A stretch of 64,000 nucleotides of DNA from Flavobacterium pectinovorum. Lineage in GTDB: Bacteria > Bacteroidota > Bacteroidia > Flavobacteriales > Flavobacteriaceae. The stretch is taken from positions 124,001 to 188,000 of the forward strand of contig NZ_JAFEVZ010000001.1 of assembly GCF_022802975.1 (NCBI RefSeq). The letters are read 5' to 3'. Below the pieces are notes generated by a model. The model made no database searches. It was not told the DNA's origin and saw only the letters and a list, made by a program, of their open reading frames with translations. A program made the position numbers and the translations under genes. Shown here in pieces: positions 8,865 to 17,447 of the stretch (positions are counted from its first letter, which is position 1; the number at the start of each line of letters is the position of its first letter).

Positions 8865-9609
8865 GTTTGGAATATTTGTAGTGTGTTTATTTTGTCAATT
8901 AATAATAGGGCAAACGAATTCGAGAAAGTCTTTGCACGGCCAGGTGGTTAATAGTTCTCTTCCTATAGAGACAGGTTATGTGATGAACATAAATGCTAAA
9001 ATCAGAACTTATATTGGTCCAAAAGGATTGTTTGATATTTTGGCCAGACCAAAAGATACTTTACTGTTTACAGGTTTGGCGTTTCAGTCTAAAAAGATTG
9101 TATTGACAGAGAAAGACTTTGCAGAAGTACTTTTTTCAGTGCCTTTGGATTTAGTTAATATAGAGTTAAAAGAGGTTTTGGTACATAAAGAATTAAAAAT
9201 TAGTTCTCTTGACGGCGGTTCACAGCGTTTTGTTGACACGCAATTTGAAGATGACAAACAATCAACTGCTAAAAACACAGCAATGTATTCTGACCAGACG
9301 ATTAAATACGGAACTGATTTTGTCCGAATTTTTAAAGACGTTAAAAAACTGCTTCGTAAAGATAAAGAGGTTGAAGAAGAAGTGATAAGTGATATTGCTT
9401 TTGTGGCGTATGCCAAAGATAATTTTACACCTGACTTTTACATCAAAACGCTGGGGTTAAAAGAAGATGAGATAGATTTGTTTTTGATGTACTGTTCTAA
9501 CGACTCCGAATCGAAAAGACACTTAAAAACAGATCAGAAATTTGAAATGATAGATTTTATGATCAATAAAAACAAAGAATTCAAAAAAGCTGAGATGAAT
9601 CAGAAATGA
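8854..9609 (+). CDS. Secreted CarboxypepD_reg-like protein, paralog 4 (divergent)
   Basis: A 251-residue protein with a signal peptide (MKNKFGIFVVCLFCQLIIGQ). The N-terminal domain follows the paralogs (LHGQVVNSSLPIETGYV, KDTLLFTGLAF, IELKEVLVHK), but the C-terminal half has diverged into an acidic and lysine-rich stretch (KKLLRKDKEVEEEVIS). It overlaps paralog 3 by 11 bp and the DUF6702 gene by 4 bp (ATGA), so the run from 6628 to 10112 has no gap between genes. Function unknown. Confidence 0.75.
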   Translation: MKNKFGIFVVCLFCQLIIGQTNSRKSLHGQVVNSSLPIETGYVMNINAKIRTYIGPKGLFDILARPKDTLLFTGLAFQSKKIVLTEKDFAEVLFSVPLDLVNIELKEVLVHKELKISSLDGGSQRFVDTQFEDDKQSTAKNTAMYSDQTIKYGTDFVRIFKDVKKLLRKDKEVEEEVISDIAFVAYAKDNFTPDFYIKTLGLKEDEIDLFLMYCSNDSESKRHLKTDQKFEMIDFMINKNKEFKKAEMNQK

Positions 9610-10112
9610 AAAAGAATACACTTTATTTCTTAATCGGAATATTATTTTTATCCCTGTCATCATTTGCATTTCATAAATTTTACATGGGTGTTTTTCAGAT
9701 AAATTATGCCGCTGAAAAAAAAATGATTCAGATTACTTCACGGATATTTGTGGACGATCTGAACAAGGGAATCGAAAAAAAATACCATAAAAAAACATTT
9801 ATCGGAACTGATAAAGAAACTCAGGCAGATGTTGATTTGCTAAAAAAATACCTTTCGGAAAATTTCACTATCAAAATTAACGGTCAGCTAAAGTCAATTG
9901 CTTATTTATCAAAAGAACTTGAGGCAGACGATGTTCTGGTGTGTTATTCCCGAATTACAGCCGTTGAAAAACTTAAAACATTAGAAATTTCAAACACTGT
10001 TTTGACAGACTGGAATGCTGAACAGCAAAATATTACACATATTTCAGTATTTGGTACTAAAAGAAGTGTTCTCTTTACGGAATCTTCAAGGAAAGAAGTG
10101 TTAAAGTATTAA
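9606..10112 (+). CDS. DUF6702 family protein
   Basis: A 168-residue protein with an N-terminal hydrophobic signal (YFLIGILFLSLSSFAFHKF). The following FHKFYMGVFQINYAAEKKMIQITSR is the hallmark opening of DUF6702 proteins, small exported proteins of Bacteroidetes with no known activity. It begins 4 bp inside the previous gene and lies 155 bp before the M1 peptidase gene. Confidence 0.8.
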   Translation: MKKNTLYFLIGILFLSLSSFAFHKFYMGVFQINYAAEKKMIQITSRIFVDDLNKGIEKKYHKKTFIGTDKETQADVDLLKKYLSENFTIKINGQLKSIAYLSKELEADDVLVCYSRITAVEKLKTLEISNTVLTDWNAEQQNITHISVFGTKRSVLFTESSRKEVLKY

Positions 10113-10267
10113 TGAACAGGTAAAATTGTTATTTTAATTGCTATTTTCACGGCTTCAAAAAATTCCAAAAATATTTATGAAATGAGCATGACTTAAAAGT
10201 AGGTTGCAATTACCAATGATTTTATGTGAATTACATATGACCAATTAGAAAAGAATAAATTCTGCAT

Positions 10268-12511
10268 ATGAAAAGACTTTCATTATTATTGCTTTTTCCG
10301 GCTATGCTAGTGGCTCAGGAAAAAAATACAACTGCTGCTCCAAAACAACAGGGAAAGTACGATACAAACAAATTTAGCCAGATGTATGATTTGATGGCTA
10401 CGCCAAATATGTTTCGTACAGCATCAGGTGCGCCGGGTCCTGCTTATTATCAGCAACAGGCAGATTATAAAATTGATATAGAATTAGACGATAAAAACTC
10501 AAAATTAAGTGGATCCGAAACGATTACGTATTCTAACAATTCACCCGACATTTTAGAGTATTTATGGGTTCAACTGGATCAGAATCAGGCAAAAGCCAAT
10601 ACACAATCTACTTTGGCTGAAGGTGAAAAAATTAATCAGGTACTGCCTCTGGAAGGTTTTTCAAATAAATATTTGAAGAAAGATTTAGAACGTGGTTTTA
10701 ATATTGAACTTGTAAAAGACGCTAAAGGGGCCCCGATGTCTTATACAATCAACGAAACCATGATGCGTATTAATCTGGCTTCACCTTTAAAACCGGGAGA
10801 AAAAATTTCGCTTTCAATAAAATGGTGGTATAACATCAATAATTACAGAAAAGAGGGCGGACGTTCCGGTTATGAATTATTTGAAAAAGACGGTACTAAA
10901 TTATATGTAATTGCTCAGTTTTATCCTAGAATGGCAGTTTACAATGATGTTGAAGGTTGGCAGAATATGCAGTTCTGGGGAAGCGGTGAATTTGCGCTTC
11001 CTTTTGGGAATTTTGATGTAAATATTACAGTTCCTGCCGATCATATTATTGATGCTACAGGAGAATTAACAAACAGAGCTGAAGTATTTACGCCGGAACA
11101 GGTAAAACGTTACGAACAGGCTCAAAAATCATTTGACAAGCCGGTTGTAATTGTAACGCAGGCTGAAGCTGAAGCGGCTGAAAAAGGTTTTTCTGAAAAG
11201 AAAAAAACATGGAAATTCAGTGCAAAAAACGTACGCGATTTCGGAATTGCTTCTTCAAGAAAATTCATTTACGATGCAATGGCGGTAAAAATTGGAAACA
11301 GAACTGTAATGGCTGAATCTGTTTATCCAAAAGAAGCCAATCCGCTTTGGGGCGAAACTTCAACGATGACAGTCGCACATACTTTAAAAAGTTATTCTTC
11401 ACATACTTTTGATTATCCGTATCCAAAAGCAGTATCAGTTTCGGCTGAAGATCAGGGTATGGAATATCCAATGATTTGCTGGAATTTTGGTCGCCCTGAT
11501 GAAAATGGTGTTACAAGCAGAGAAGTTAAAAACGGAATGATTGGTGTTGTAATCCACGAAGTGGGACATACTTTCTTTCCAATGATTGTAAATTCGGATG
11601 AACGCCAATGGACCTGGATGGATGAAGGGTTAAATTCATTTTTAGAATATCTGGCAGAACAGGAATTAGATTCAAAATTTCCTTCAAGACGCGGGCCTGC
11701 AAAAAACATTGTTCCGTACATGAGCGGAGACCAGAAGTTTTTGGAACCAATTATGTCTAATTCTGAAACCATTCACCAATTTGGAAATAATGCGTACGGA
11801 AAACCGGCAACCGGCCTTAATATTTTAAGAGAAGTTGTTATGGGAAGAGAATTGTTTGATTATGCTTTTAAAACCTATGCCAACAGATGGAAATTCAAAC
11901 ATCCAACTCCCGAAGATTTCTTCAGAACAATGGAAGATGCTTCGGCAGTTGATTTAGACTGGTTTTGGAGAGGATGGTTTTATTCAACAGATTTTGTAGA
12001 TATCGGAATCAAAGAGGTGAAACAATATTATGTTTCTGAAACCCCTACAGCAGATTTAAAAGATGTAAGAGTTAGAAAAGGAAGGTTCGGTTACGAAAAA
12101 GGCCCTTTTGTTTATTTAGTTTCTGGTGATAATACCGACGTAGATTCGTCTAAGAAAAAAGCTCTAAAAGTAGAAGATTTCAAACCGTTGGCAGATTATG
12201 TAGATCAGACTTTTACGGCAGAGGAAAAAGCAAGCATAAAATCGCCTAAATATTTCTATGAAGTAGAGTTTAATAAACCGGGCGGAATGATTATGCCAAT
12301 TTTGGTTGAAATCACGTATGAAGACGGTTCAAAAGATAATTACAAATATCCGGCTCAAATCTGGAGAAAAGGTAATGAGTCGGCTAAAAAAGTGTATGCA
12401 ACTTCAAAAGCGATCAAAAGCATTCAGATCGATCCAAAATTACTGACTGCGGATATCGATGTAACCAATAATTCATGGCCAAAAACCGAAGAAAAATCAA
12501 AATTTGATTAA
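10268..12511 (+). CDS. M1 family metallopeptidase
   Basis: A 747-residue exported aminopeptidase-like protein with a signal peptide in the first ~17 residues (RLSLLLLFPAMLVAQ). The zinc site is complete: HEVGH at 430-434 and the third ligand Glu453 in WMDEG, spaced HExxH-x18-E as in M1 enzymes. In place of GAMEN it has QGMEYP (396-401), which is usual for the Bacteroidetes subgroup. It probably removes N-terminal residues from peptides in the periplasm or outside the cell; specificity cannot be read. It is followed by a terminator at 12521-12550 and is a single-gene unit or the last gene of the upstream run. Confidence 0.92.
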   Translation: MKRLSLLLLFPAMLVAQEKNTTAAPKQQGKYDTNKFSQMYDLMATPNMFRTASGAPGPAYYQQQADYKIDIELDDKNSKLSGSETITYSNNSPDILEYLWVQLDQNQAKANTQSTLAEGEKINQVLPLEGFSNKYLKKDLERGFNIELVKDAKGAPMSYTINETMMRINLASPLKPGEKISLSIKWWYNINNYRKEGGRSGYELFEKDGTKLYVIAQFYPRMAVYNDVEGWQNMQFWGSGEFALPFGNFDVNITVPADHIIDATGELTNRAEVFTPEQVKRYEQAQKSFDKPVVIVTQAEAEAAEKGFSEKKKTWKFSAKNVRDFGIASSRKFIYDAMAVKIGNRTVMAESVYPKEANPLWGETSTMTVAHTLKSYSSHTFDYPYPKAVSVSAEDQGMEYPMICWNFGRPDENGVTSREVKNGMIGVVIHEVGHTFFPMIVNSDERQWTWMDEGLNSFLEYLAEQELDSKFPSRRGPAKNIVPYMSGDQKFLEPIMSNSETIHQFGNNAYGKPATGLNILREVVMGRELFDYAFKTYANRWKFKHPTPEDFFRTMEDASAVDLDWFWRGWFYSTDFVDIGIKEVKQYYVSETPTADLKDVRVRKGRFGYEKGPFVYLVSGDNTDVDSSKKKALKVEDFKPLADYVDQTFTAEEKASIKSPKYFYEVEFNKPGGMIMPILVEITYEDGSKDNYKYPAQIWRKGNESAKKVYATSKAIKSIQIDPKLLTADIDVTNNSWPKTEEKSKFD

Positions 12512-12520
12512 ATATAAATT

Positions 12521-12550
12521 AAAAGGCTCTGGAAATAGAGCCTTTTTTTT
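12521..12550 (+). terminator. Terminator of the M1 peptidase gene
   Basis: AAAAGGCTCT and AGAGCCTTTT form a 10-bp stem with loop GGAAAT, followed by T residues. It starts 9 bases after the stop codon. Confidence 0.9.
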
Positions 12551-12586
12551 AAGTTAATTTTTAGAACACACCGCTTCAAAATTTAA

Positions 12587-12594
12587 TATATTTG
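12587..12594 (+). promoter_or_regulatory. -7 box of tatA
   Basis: TATATTTG, an exact match to TAnnTTTG. Transcription would start near 12599, leaving a ~17-nt leader. This rules out the in-frame TTG at 12592, which lies inside the box. Confidence 0.6.
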
Positions 12595-12615
12595 TGGCAC
12601 ACAAAAATAAAAGAT

Positions 12616-12963
12616 ATGTTTGGTATAGGAGGAGGGGAATTAGTTTTCATACTGTTTATAGTACTAATGCTTTTTGGCTCAGATAAAGTGCCTGAGATTG
12701 CCCGCACAATGGGTAAAGCGATGGCGCAGTTAAAAAATGCAACGAACGATATTAAAAGTGAAATTCAAAAAGGTGCAGAGGCAAATGGTCTTGATACAAA
12801 ATCCTTAACCGGTATCACGGGAGATATCAATGCTCAGATTAATGATGCTAAAACTAATTTGCTTGGAGATTCCGGAAGCTTTTTAGGAGATACCGCAACA
12901 GAAATTGACAAAGTAAAAGAAGATATCGATTCAATCTCAGGACCTGTAAAACGCCAAAGATAA
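12616..12963 (+). CDS. tatA: Twin-arginine translocase subunit TatA/TatE family
   Basis: A 115-residue protein with the TatA layout: a short N-terminal membrane helix (GGGELVFILFIVLMLFG), the hinge FGSDKVPEIARTMGKAM, an amphipathic helix, then a charged tail. The ATG at 12616 is chosen because the longer frame from 12592 would begin inside the promoter. TatA forms the pore-like component for export of folded proteins across the inner membrane. TatB cannot be excluded, but Bacteroidetes usually carry TatA-type subunits. tatC is not in this window. The PAP2 gene starts 1 bp after the stop. Confidence 0.9.
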   Translation: MFGIGGGELVFILFIVLMLFGSDKVPEIARTMGKAMAQLKNATNDIKSEIQKGAEANGLDTKSLTGITGDINAQINDAKTNLLGDSGSFLGDTATEIDKVKEDIDSISGPVKRQR

Positions 12964-12964
12964 T

Positions 12965-13528
12965 ATGCTTGAAAAAATACGAGAAATAGATACTAATTTA
13001 CTGGTGTATCTTAACAGTTTAGGTTCCGAAACATTCGATAAATTTTGGCTGATTATCACGAGCCAGTTAAATTGGACTCCGGTTTTTTTATTGATGTTTT
13101 ATCTTATTTATAGAAAAATAGGCGGAAAGCAAACCTTGTATTTATTGCTTTTTATAGCTGTTTTAATTGCTTTTACAGATCAGGCAACCAATCTTTTCAA
13201 AAATACATTTCAGCGTTTACGCCCTTGCAACAATCCTGAAATCAATACCATAATCAGGGTAGTGCAATCCCGCAAATCATATAGTTTTTTCTCTGGTCAT
13301 GCGGCTAACACTATGGCTGTGGCTACGTTTTTATTTCTGGTTCTCAAACGTCATTTTAAATACCTTGGATTTATCTTTTTATGGCCTTTAATCTTCGCTT
13401 ATAGCCGAATTTATTTAGGCTTGCATTATCCTGGAGACATTCTTACAGGTTATTTTTTCGGAGCGCTTTTCGGTTTTTTGATGTTCAAAGTCTATCAAAA
13501 TTTAAAGCCAAAGTATTTTCCTGGATAA
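12965..13528 (+). CDS. PAP2 family membrane phosphatase
   Basis: A 187-residue membrane protein with several hydrophobic helices. The three phosphatase motifs are visible in order: KNTFQRLRP, FSGH in SYSFFSGHAAN, and SRIYLGLHYPGD (SRxxxxxHxxxD). Family members dephosphorylate lipid phosphates such as undecaprenyl pyrophosphate or phosphatidylglycerophosphate. The size fits a BacA-independent undecaprenyl-PP phosphatase, but this is inference. It starts 1 bp after tatA and probably shares its transcript. Confidence 0.87.
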   Translation: MLEKIREIDTNLLVYLNSLGSETFDKFWLIITSQLNWTPVFLLMFYLIYRKIGGKQTLYLLLFIAVLIAFTDQATNLFKNTFQRLRPCNNPEINTIIRVVQSRKSYSFFSGHAANTMAVATFLFLVLKRHFKYLGFIFLWPLIFAYSRIYLGLHYPGDILTGYFFGALFGFLMFKVYQNLKPKYFPG

Positions 13529-13561
13529 TTTTCAGGAGCTATTTCCGGCTGTTCGCTATAT

Positions 13562-13590
13562 CTTTTGTTTTTTAAAGAAAAAAACAAAAG
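13562..13590. terminator. T/A-rich hairpin after the PAP2 gene
   Basis: CTTTTGTTTTTT (13562-13573) and AAAAAACAAAAG (13579-13590) are exact complements with a 5-base loop. It may terminate transcription from either side, but it lacks a GC-rich stem. Confidence 0.45.
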
Positions 13591-13690
13591 GATGCCGCTC
13601 CCATCCGGGCTAAGGTGCTTGTTTTTAGAAGAATATATTAGTAAATTGTTTGTTGATTTAGTTAGAATAAGTTGAAGATTAACGAAAATC

Positions 13691-13792
13691 TTGTCATTTC
13701 GACGAAGGAGAAATCACACAAGAAACTCCGCAAAGAAATTTGCCAATCTTTGTTGATTCGCAAGTGTGATTTCTCCTTCGTCGAAATGACAA
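13691..13792. repeat. Intergenic palindromic element with 29-bp perfect arms
   Basis: The arm at 13691-13719 (starting TTGTCATTTCGACGAAGG) is exactly complementary to 13764-13792. A smaller inverted pair, CAAAGA at 13731 and TCTTTG at 13747, lies inside. It resembles the REP-like palindromes scattered between genes in Flavobacterium. A related but different motif lies inside the element at 47350. Confidence 0.75.
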
Positions 13793-13846
13793 ACTAGACT
13801 GAAAACTTAGAAACTTAGCATCTCAGAACCTTAGTAACTTAAAAAA

Positions 13847-14488
13847 CTATAAAACCCTGCTCACTGTCAATCCATCACGAATTGGCAATAAAACCGTTTC
13901 TACTCTTGGATCATTTTTCAAAAGCAAATTGTATTCTAAAAGTATTTTGGTACTTACATCATTTGGGTGAACCGGTTCCAGGATTTTCCCACTCCACAAA
14001 ACATTATCAGACAAAATGATTCCGCCCTTATTCATTTTCGGAACAATCATTTCCCAGTAATTAATATAATTTTCTTTATCGGCATCAATAAAAACTAAGT
14101 CAAATTTTACATCCAGTGTCGGAATAATATCGATTGCTTCACCTAAGTGCTGAAAAATTTGTGCTCCCCATGGTGATGCATCAAAATACTTACGCTGAAA
14201 ATCAACTAACTCTTCTTTGATGTCAATGGTGTGAAGCTGTCCTTTTTCCTGCATTCCTTCACACAAACACAAAGCAGCATAACCCGTGTAAGTTCCAATT
14301 TCCAAAATATTTACCGGTCGGATCAATTTAGATAGCATACTTAAAACACGCCCCTGAAAATGCCCGCTTAACATTCTTGGTAAAAGAATTTTCTGGTAAG
14401 TTTCTTTATTCAGTTTTGCTAACAATTCCGGCTCGTTTTCAGAATGCTGCTCAATATAATCTTCTAAGTCTTGTGAAATAAAATGCAT
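13847..14488 (-). CDS. Class I SAM-dependent O-methyltransferase (family 3)
   Basis: A 213-residue cytoplasmic protein. The ATG at 14488 (MHFISQDLEDYIEQH) is preferred over an in-frame ATG twelve codons upstream because homologs begin here. Motif I is LEIGTYTGYAALCLCEG, and VFIDADKENYINYWE carries the acidic residues that bind the metal in catechol and caffeoyl-CoA O-methyltransferases. The substrate is unknown; bacterial members methylate small phenolics. Confidence 0.87.
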   Translation of the reverse strand: MHFISQDLEDYIEQHSENEPELLAKLNKETYQKILLPRMLSGHFQGRVLSMLSKLIRPVNILEIGTYTGYAALCLCEGMQEKGQLHTIDIKEELVDFQRKYFDASPWGAQIFQHLGEAIDIIPTLDVKFDLVFIDADKENYINYWEMIVPKMNKGGIILSDNVLWSGKILEPVHPNDVSTKILLEYNLLLKNDPRVETVLLPIRDGLTVSRVL

Positions 14489-14547
14489 CTTATAGTATCT
14501 TCTAATTTGAAAGCAAAAATACAAAATATCAGATCACTTTTTGGTAT

Positions 14548-14574
14548 AAAAAAACCATCCGCTTTGGATGGTTT
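14548..14574 (-). terminator. Terminator of the small lipoprotein gene
   Basis: On the minus strand AAACCATCC pairs with GGATGGTTT and is followed by T residues. It lies ~20 bases past the stop of the gene at 14596. Confidence 0.88.
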
Positions 14575-14595
14575 CAATGTTGAATTCTGATGAAA

Positions 14596-14949
14596 TTATT
14601 TTTTCAATGCTTCATTTACTTCTTTAGCCGTTTTTACTGTTCCGTCTTTTGCAGCTTTTGCAGCAGCTTCCGCTTTTTCAGCACCTTTTTTAGTTGCATC
14701 TTTTACCTCTTCTATGGTTTCTTTGGTTTTTTCTTTTGCTTCCTCGGTAACTGTTTTTGCTTTTTCGGCTGCATTTTCTGCTTTCACAACTGCGCTGTCT
14801 TTTACTTCTTCAATATCTGTTGTCAGTGAGTCAACTTTGTTTCCAAGAGTTAATTCGTCTTCAGGTTTTGTTTCTTTTTTGTCTCCGCAAGACTGAACAC
14901 CGAATGCTAACAAAGCGATAACTGCTAAACTTAAAATTTGTTTTTTCAT
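14596..14949 (-). CDS. Small lipoprotein with Ala/Lys/Glu-rich helical repeats
   Basis: A 117-residue protein with a lipoprotein signal (ILSLAVIALLAFGVQSC). The mature part is a low-complexity helix rich in A, K, E and T with repeating blocks such as AAEKAKTVTEEAKEKTKET. This resembles LEA-like or YtxH-like stress proteins only in composition. The function is not recognised. It is a single-gene unit with its own terminator. Confidence 0.75.
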   Translation of the reverse strand: MKKQILSLAVIALLAFGVQSCGDKKETKPEDELTLGNKVDSLTTDIEEVKDSAVVKAENAAEKAKTVTEEAKEKTKETIEEVKDATKKGAEKAEAAAKAAKDGTVKTAKEVNEALKK

Positions 14950-15146
14950 GATTAATTAATTTTTTAAAATTGATAAAATATAAAGGGTATAAAGCTGAAA
15001 AAATAAAAGTACAAAATTTAAAATTAAGCGCTCTTTGTAAGATTATTTTCCTTTTGAGTGCAAGACAATTCCCGTGCCAGAAATTACATTTTTGAAAGAT
15101 TGACGTAAAGTTTTTTCAGAATGAAAAGGTTTCCATAAATACTTAG

Positions 15147-15154
15147 TAACTTTG
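15147..15154 (+). promoter_or_regulatory. -7 box of rlmN, placed for a leaderless transcript
   Basis: TAACTTTG ends 4 bases before the ATG of rlmN at 15159. With the usual distance from this box to the start site, the mRNA would begin at or within a few bases of the start codon. Confidence 0.6.
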
Positions 15155-15158
15155 CACC

Positions 15159-16202
15159 ATGCAAATTGAGAAAAAAGACATAAGAGCCTTATCAAAAGAT
15201 CAGTTACGTGAGTTTTTTGTTGCTAATAATGACAAAGCTTTTCGTGGTAATCAGGTTTATGAGTGGTTATGGAGCAAGGGAGCACATAGTTTTGATGATA
15301 TGACCAATGTGGCAAAGCCTACAAGGGCGATGCTTGAAAATAACTTTGTAATTAATCATATTAAAGTTGATACGATGCAGCGAAGCAGTGACGGAACGGT
15401 AAAAAATGCTGTTCGTCTGCATGATGGTTTAGTGGTAGAATCGGTTTTGATTCCTACAGAAACCAGAACAACAGCTTGTGTTTCCAGTCAGGTAGGCTGC
15501 AGTCTGGATTGCAACTTTTGTGCAACAGCCAGATTAAAGCGTATGCGAAATCTGGAGCCGGGTGAAATTTACGATCAGGTTATCGCAATTGACAAAGAAA
15601 GCCGTTTGTATCACAATCACCCCCTTTCGAATATCGTTTTTATGGGAATGGGAGAACCTTTAATGAATTACAACAATGTCATTAAAGCTATTGATATGAT
15701 TACATCAACTGAAGGTTTAGGAATGTCGCCAAAACGAATTATGGTTTCGACTTCCGGGATTCCAAAAATGATTAAAAAAATGGCTGATGATGATGTAAAA
15801 TTCAAATTAGCAGTTTCGTTACACTCGGCAATTGATGAAATCCGTGCCCGAATTATGCCTTTCAGTAAAAATTTTCCTTTAAAAGATTTGCGTGAAGCTT
15901 TGGAATATTGGTACAGAAAAACCAAAAGCAAAATCTCGTACGAATATGTGGTCTGGAAAGGAATCAACGATAATAAAGCCTCAGTTGATGCTTTGGTTAA
16001 GTTTTGTAAATATGTTCCTTGCAAGGTAAATTTAATAGAATATAACCCTATTGATGATGGAGAGTTTCAACAGGCCTCAGAAGAATCGATTATGGCTTAC
16101 ATAAAAGCGTTGGAAAATATTGGAGTAGTGGTAAAAGTTCGCCGCAGCCGCGGAAAAGATATTGATGCTGCTTGTGGGCAATTAGCTAATAAAGAAGGTT
16201 AA
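15159..16202 (+). CDS. rlmN: 23S rRNA (adenine(2503)-C(2))-methyltransferase RlmN
   Basis: A 347-residue radical SAM enzyme. The cluster cysteines are Cys114, Cys118 and Cys121 in GCSLDCNFC. The methyl-carrier cysteine is Cys339 in DAACGQL, as in E. coli RlmN. MGMGEPLMNYNN and SLHSA are further signatures. The enzyme methylates A2503 of 23S rRNA and, in many bacteria, A37 of some tRNAs. Length is normal. The -7 box ends 4 bases before the ATG, so the mRNA may be leaderless. Confidence 0.96.
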   Translation: MQIEKKDIRALSKDQLREFFVANNDKAFRGNQVYEWLWSKGAHSFDDMTNVAKPTRAMLENNFVINHIKVDTMQRSSDGTVKNAVRLHDGLVVESVLIPTETRTTACVSSQVGCSLDCNFCATARLKRMRNLEPGEIYDQVIAIDKESRLYHNHPLSNIVFMGMGEPLMNYNNVIKAIDMITSTEGLGMSPKRIMVSTSGIPKMIKKMADDDVKFKLAVSLHSAIDEIRARIMPFSKNFPLKDLREALEYWYRKTKSKISYEYVVWKGINDNKASVDALVKFCKYVPCKVNLIEYNPIDDGEFQQASEESIMAYIKALENIGVVVKVRRSRGKDIDAACGQLANKEG

Positions 16203-16262
16203 ATGTTCTATAAAATTACTTCTAAAACTAATTTTATACTGTTAAATTTATTTTCAAAGTGG

Positions 16263-16270
16263 TATATTTG
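16263..16270 (+). promoter_or_regulatory. -7 box of the polyprenyl synthase gene
   Basis: TATATTTG ends 8 bases before the ATG at 16279, so the leader would be only a few bases long. Confidence 0.6.
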
Positions 16271-16278
16271 AAAACGAA

Positions 16279-17256
16279 ATGAATATTACTTCTCAAATAA
16301 AACAGCCCATTTTTAACGAAATGGAACTTTTTGAAAAAAAGTTCCATGAATCAATGACTTCAAAGGTTGCTCTGCTCAACCGTATTACCTATTATATTGT
16401 AAACCGTAAAGGAAAACAAATGCGTCCGATGTTTGTTTTTCTGACTGCGAAAATGGTTTCTGAAGGAATTGTAAACGAAAGAACCTATCGTGGAGCTTCA
16501 GTAATTGAGTTGATTCATACGGCAACTTTGGTTCATGATGATGTAGTAGACGACAGTAATCGCCGTCGCGGTTTTTTTTCTATCAATGCACTTTGGAAGA
16601 ATAAAATTGCCGTTCTGGTTGGGGATTATTTACTTTCAAAAGGACTTTTACTTTCAATTGATAATGGTGATTTTGATCTTTTAAAAATTATTTCTGTAGC
16701 TGTCCGCGAAATGAGCGAAGGAGAATTACTTCAGATAGAAAAAGCCCGAAGACTCGATATTACCGAAGATGTTTACTACGAAATCATCCGAAAAAAAACG
16801 GCTACTCTTATTGCAGCCTGTTGTGCGCTTGGTGCCAAATCGGTAATTGAAGACGATATTCAGGTAGAGAACATGCGAAAGTTTGGCGAATTGATTGGAA
16901 TGGCGTTTCAAATCAAAGACGATTTATTTGATTACAGCGAAGAAGCCATCGGAAAACCAACCGGAATCGATATTAAGGAGCAAAAAATGACGTTGCCTTT
17001 AATTCATGTTCTAAATACTTGCACCCCGCAGGAAAAAAAGTGGCTGATAAACTCCATCAAAAACCACAACAAAGACAAAAAGCGCGTAAAAGAAGTTATT
17101 GCTTTTGTGAAAAACAATAATGGTTTGGCTTACGCCGAAAATAAAATGGTCGAATTCCAGCAGGAAGCACTTTCGTTATTAAAGAATTACTCTAATTCTG
17201 AGTTTAAAGATGCCCTTATTTTAATGGTGAATTACGTTATTGAAAGAAAGAAATAA
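16279..17256 (+). CDS. Polyprenyl diphosphate synthase (trans-isoprenyl)
   Basis: A 325-residue enzyme with both aspartate-rich motifs: DDVVD at 87-91 and DDLFD at 214-218. These bind Mg-diphosphates, and GKQMRP (45-50) is the substrate-binding pattern. It condenses IPP onto an allylic diphosphate and most likely makes the side chain of menaquinone. Product length cannot be read, so octaprenyl, heptaprenyl and hexaprenyl remain possible. It stands 76 bp after rlmN with its own -7 box. Confidence 0.9.
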   Translation: MNITSQIKQPIFNEMELFEKKFHESMTSKVALLNRITYYIVNRKGKQMRPMFVFLTAKMVSEGIVNERTYRGASVIELIHTATLVHDDVVDDSNRRRGFFSINALWKNKIAVLVGDYLLSKGLLLSIDNGDFDLLKIISVAVREMSEGELLQIEKARRLDITEDVYYEIIRKKTATLIAACCALGAKSVIEDDIQVENMRKFGELIGMAFQIKDDLFDYSEEAIGKPTGIDIKEQKMTLPLIHVLNTCTPQEKKWLINSIKNHNKDKKRVKEVIAFVKNNNGLAYAENKMVEFQQEALSLLKNYSNSEFKDALILMVNYVIERKK

Positions 17257-17360
17257 TTAGATAATTTGTCAATTAGAAAATTAGATAATTGATTTACTTT
17301 GTTGTAAGTCAGTTGTTTTTTCTGTGTTTTTGGAATTTGGAATTTTTTATTATTGAAAAT
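17257..17360. repeat. Copies of two AT-rich intergenic repeat families
   Basis: 17259-17292 carries the AATTAG...AATTAGAAAATTAG motif also found at 57429-57522 and 59320-59430. TTTTGGAATTTGGAATTT at ~17331-17348 matches the TTGGAATTT family at 25723-25825, 32813-32890 and 44309-44390. Confidence 0.5.
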
Positions 17361-17447
17361 TTTCACAACTTCATGCAACCATTTTAAAACTTATCTCGTC
17401 TATGCTAATAGAAGTCTGTTAGTAAAACAAAACCGGAACGCTTATTA

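Larger units (their letters stand above)
13529..13846. other. Convergent intergenic region with two inverted repeats, 318 bp
   Basis: The region lies between the tails of the PAP2 and O-methyltransferase genes. It contains a T/A-rich hairpin at 13562-13590 and the 29-bp inverted repeat at 13691-13792. No ORF was seen. Confidence 0.6.

Noticed and set aside
12592..12615. TTG start extending tatA by eight codons
   Set aside because: The TTG lies inside the -7 box TATATTTG, so it would not be transcribed; homologs start at MFGIGGGE.
14590..14829. Phe/Cys-rich plus-strand ORF
   Set aside because: It is the antisense of the Ala/Lys/Glu-rich lipoprotein gene.
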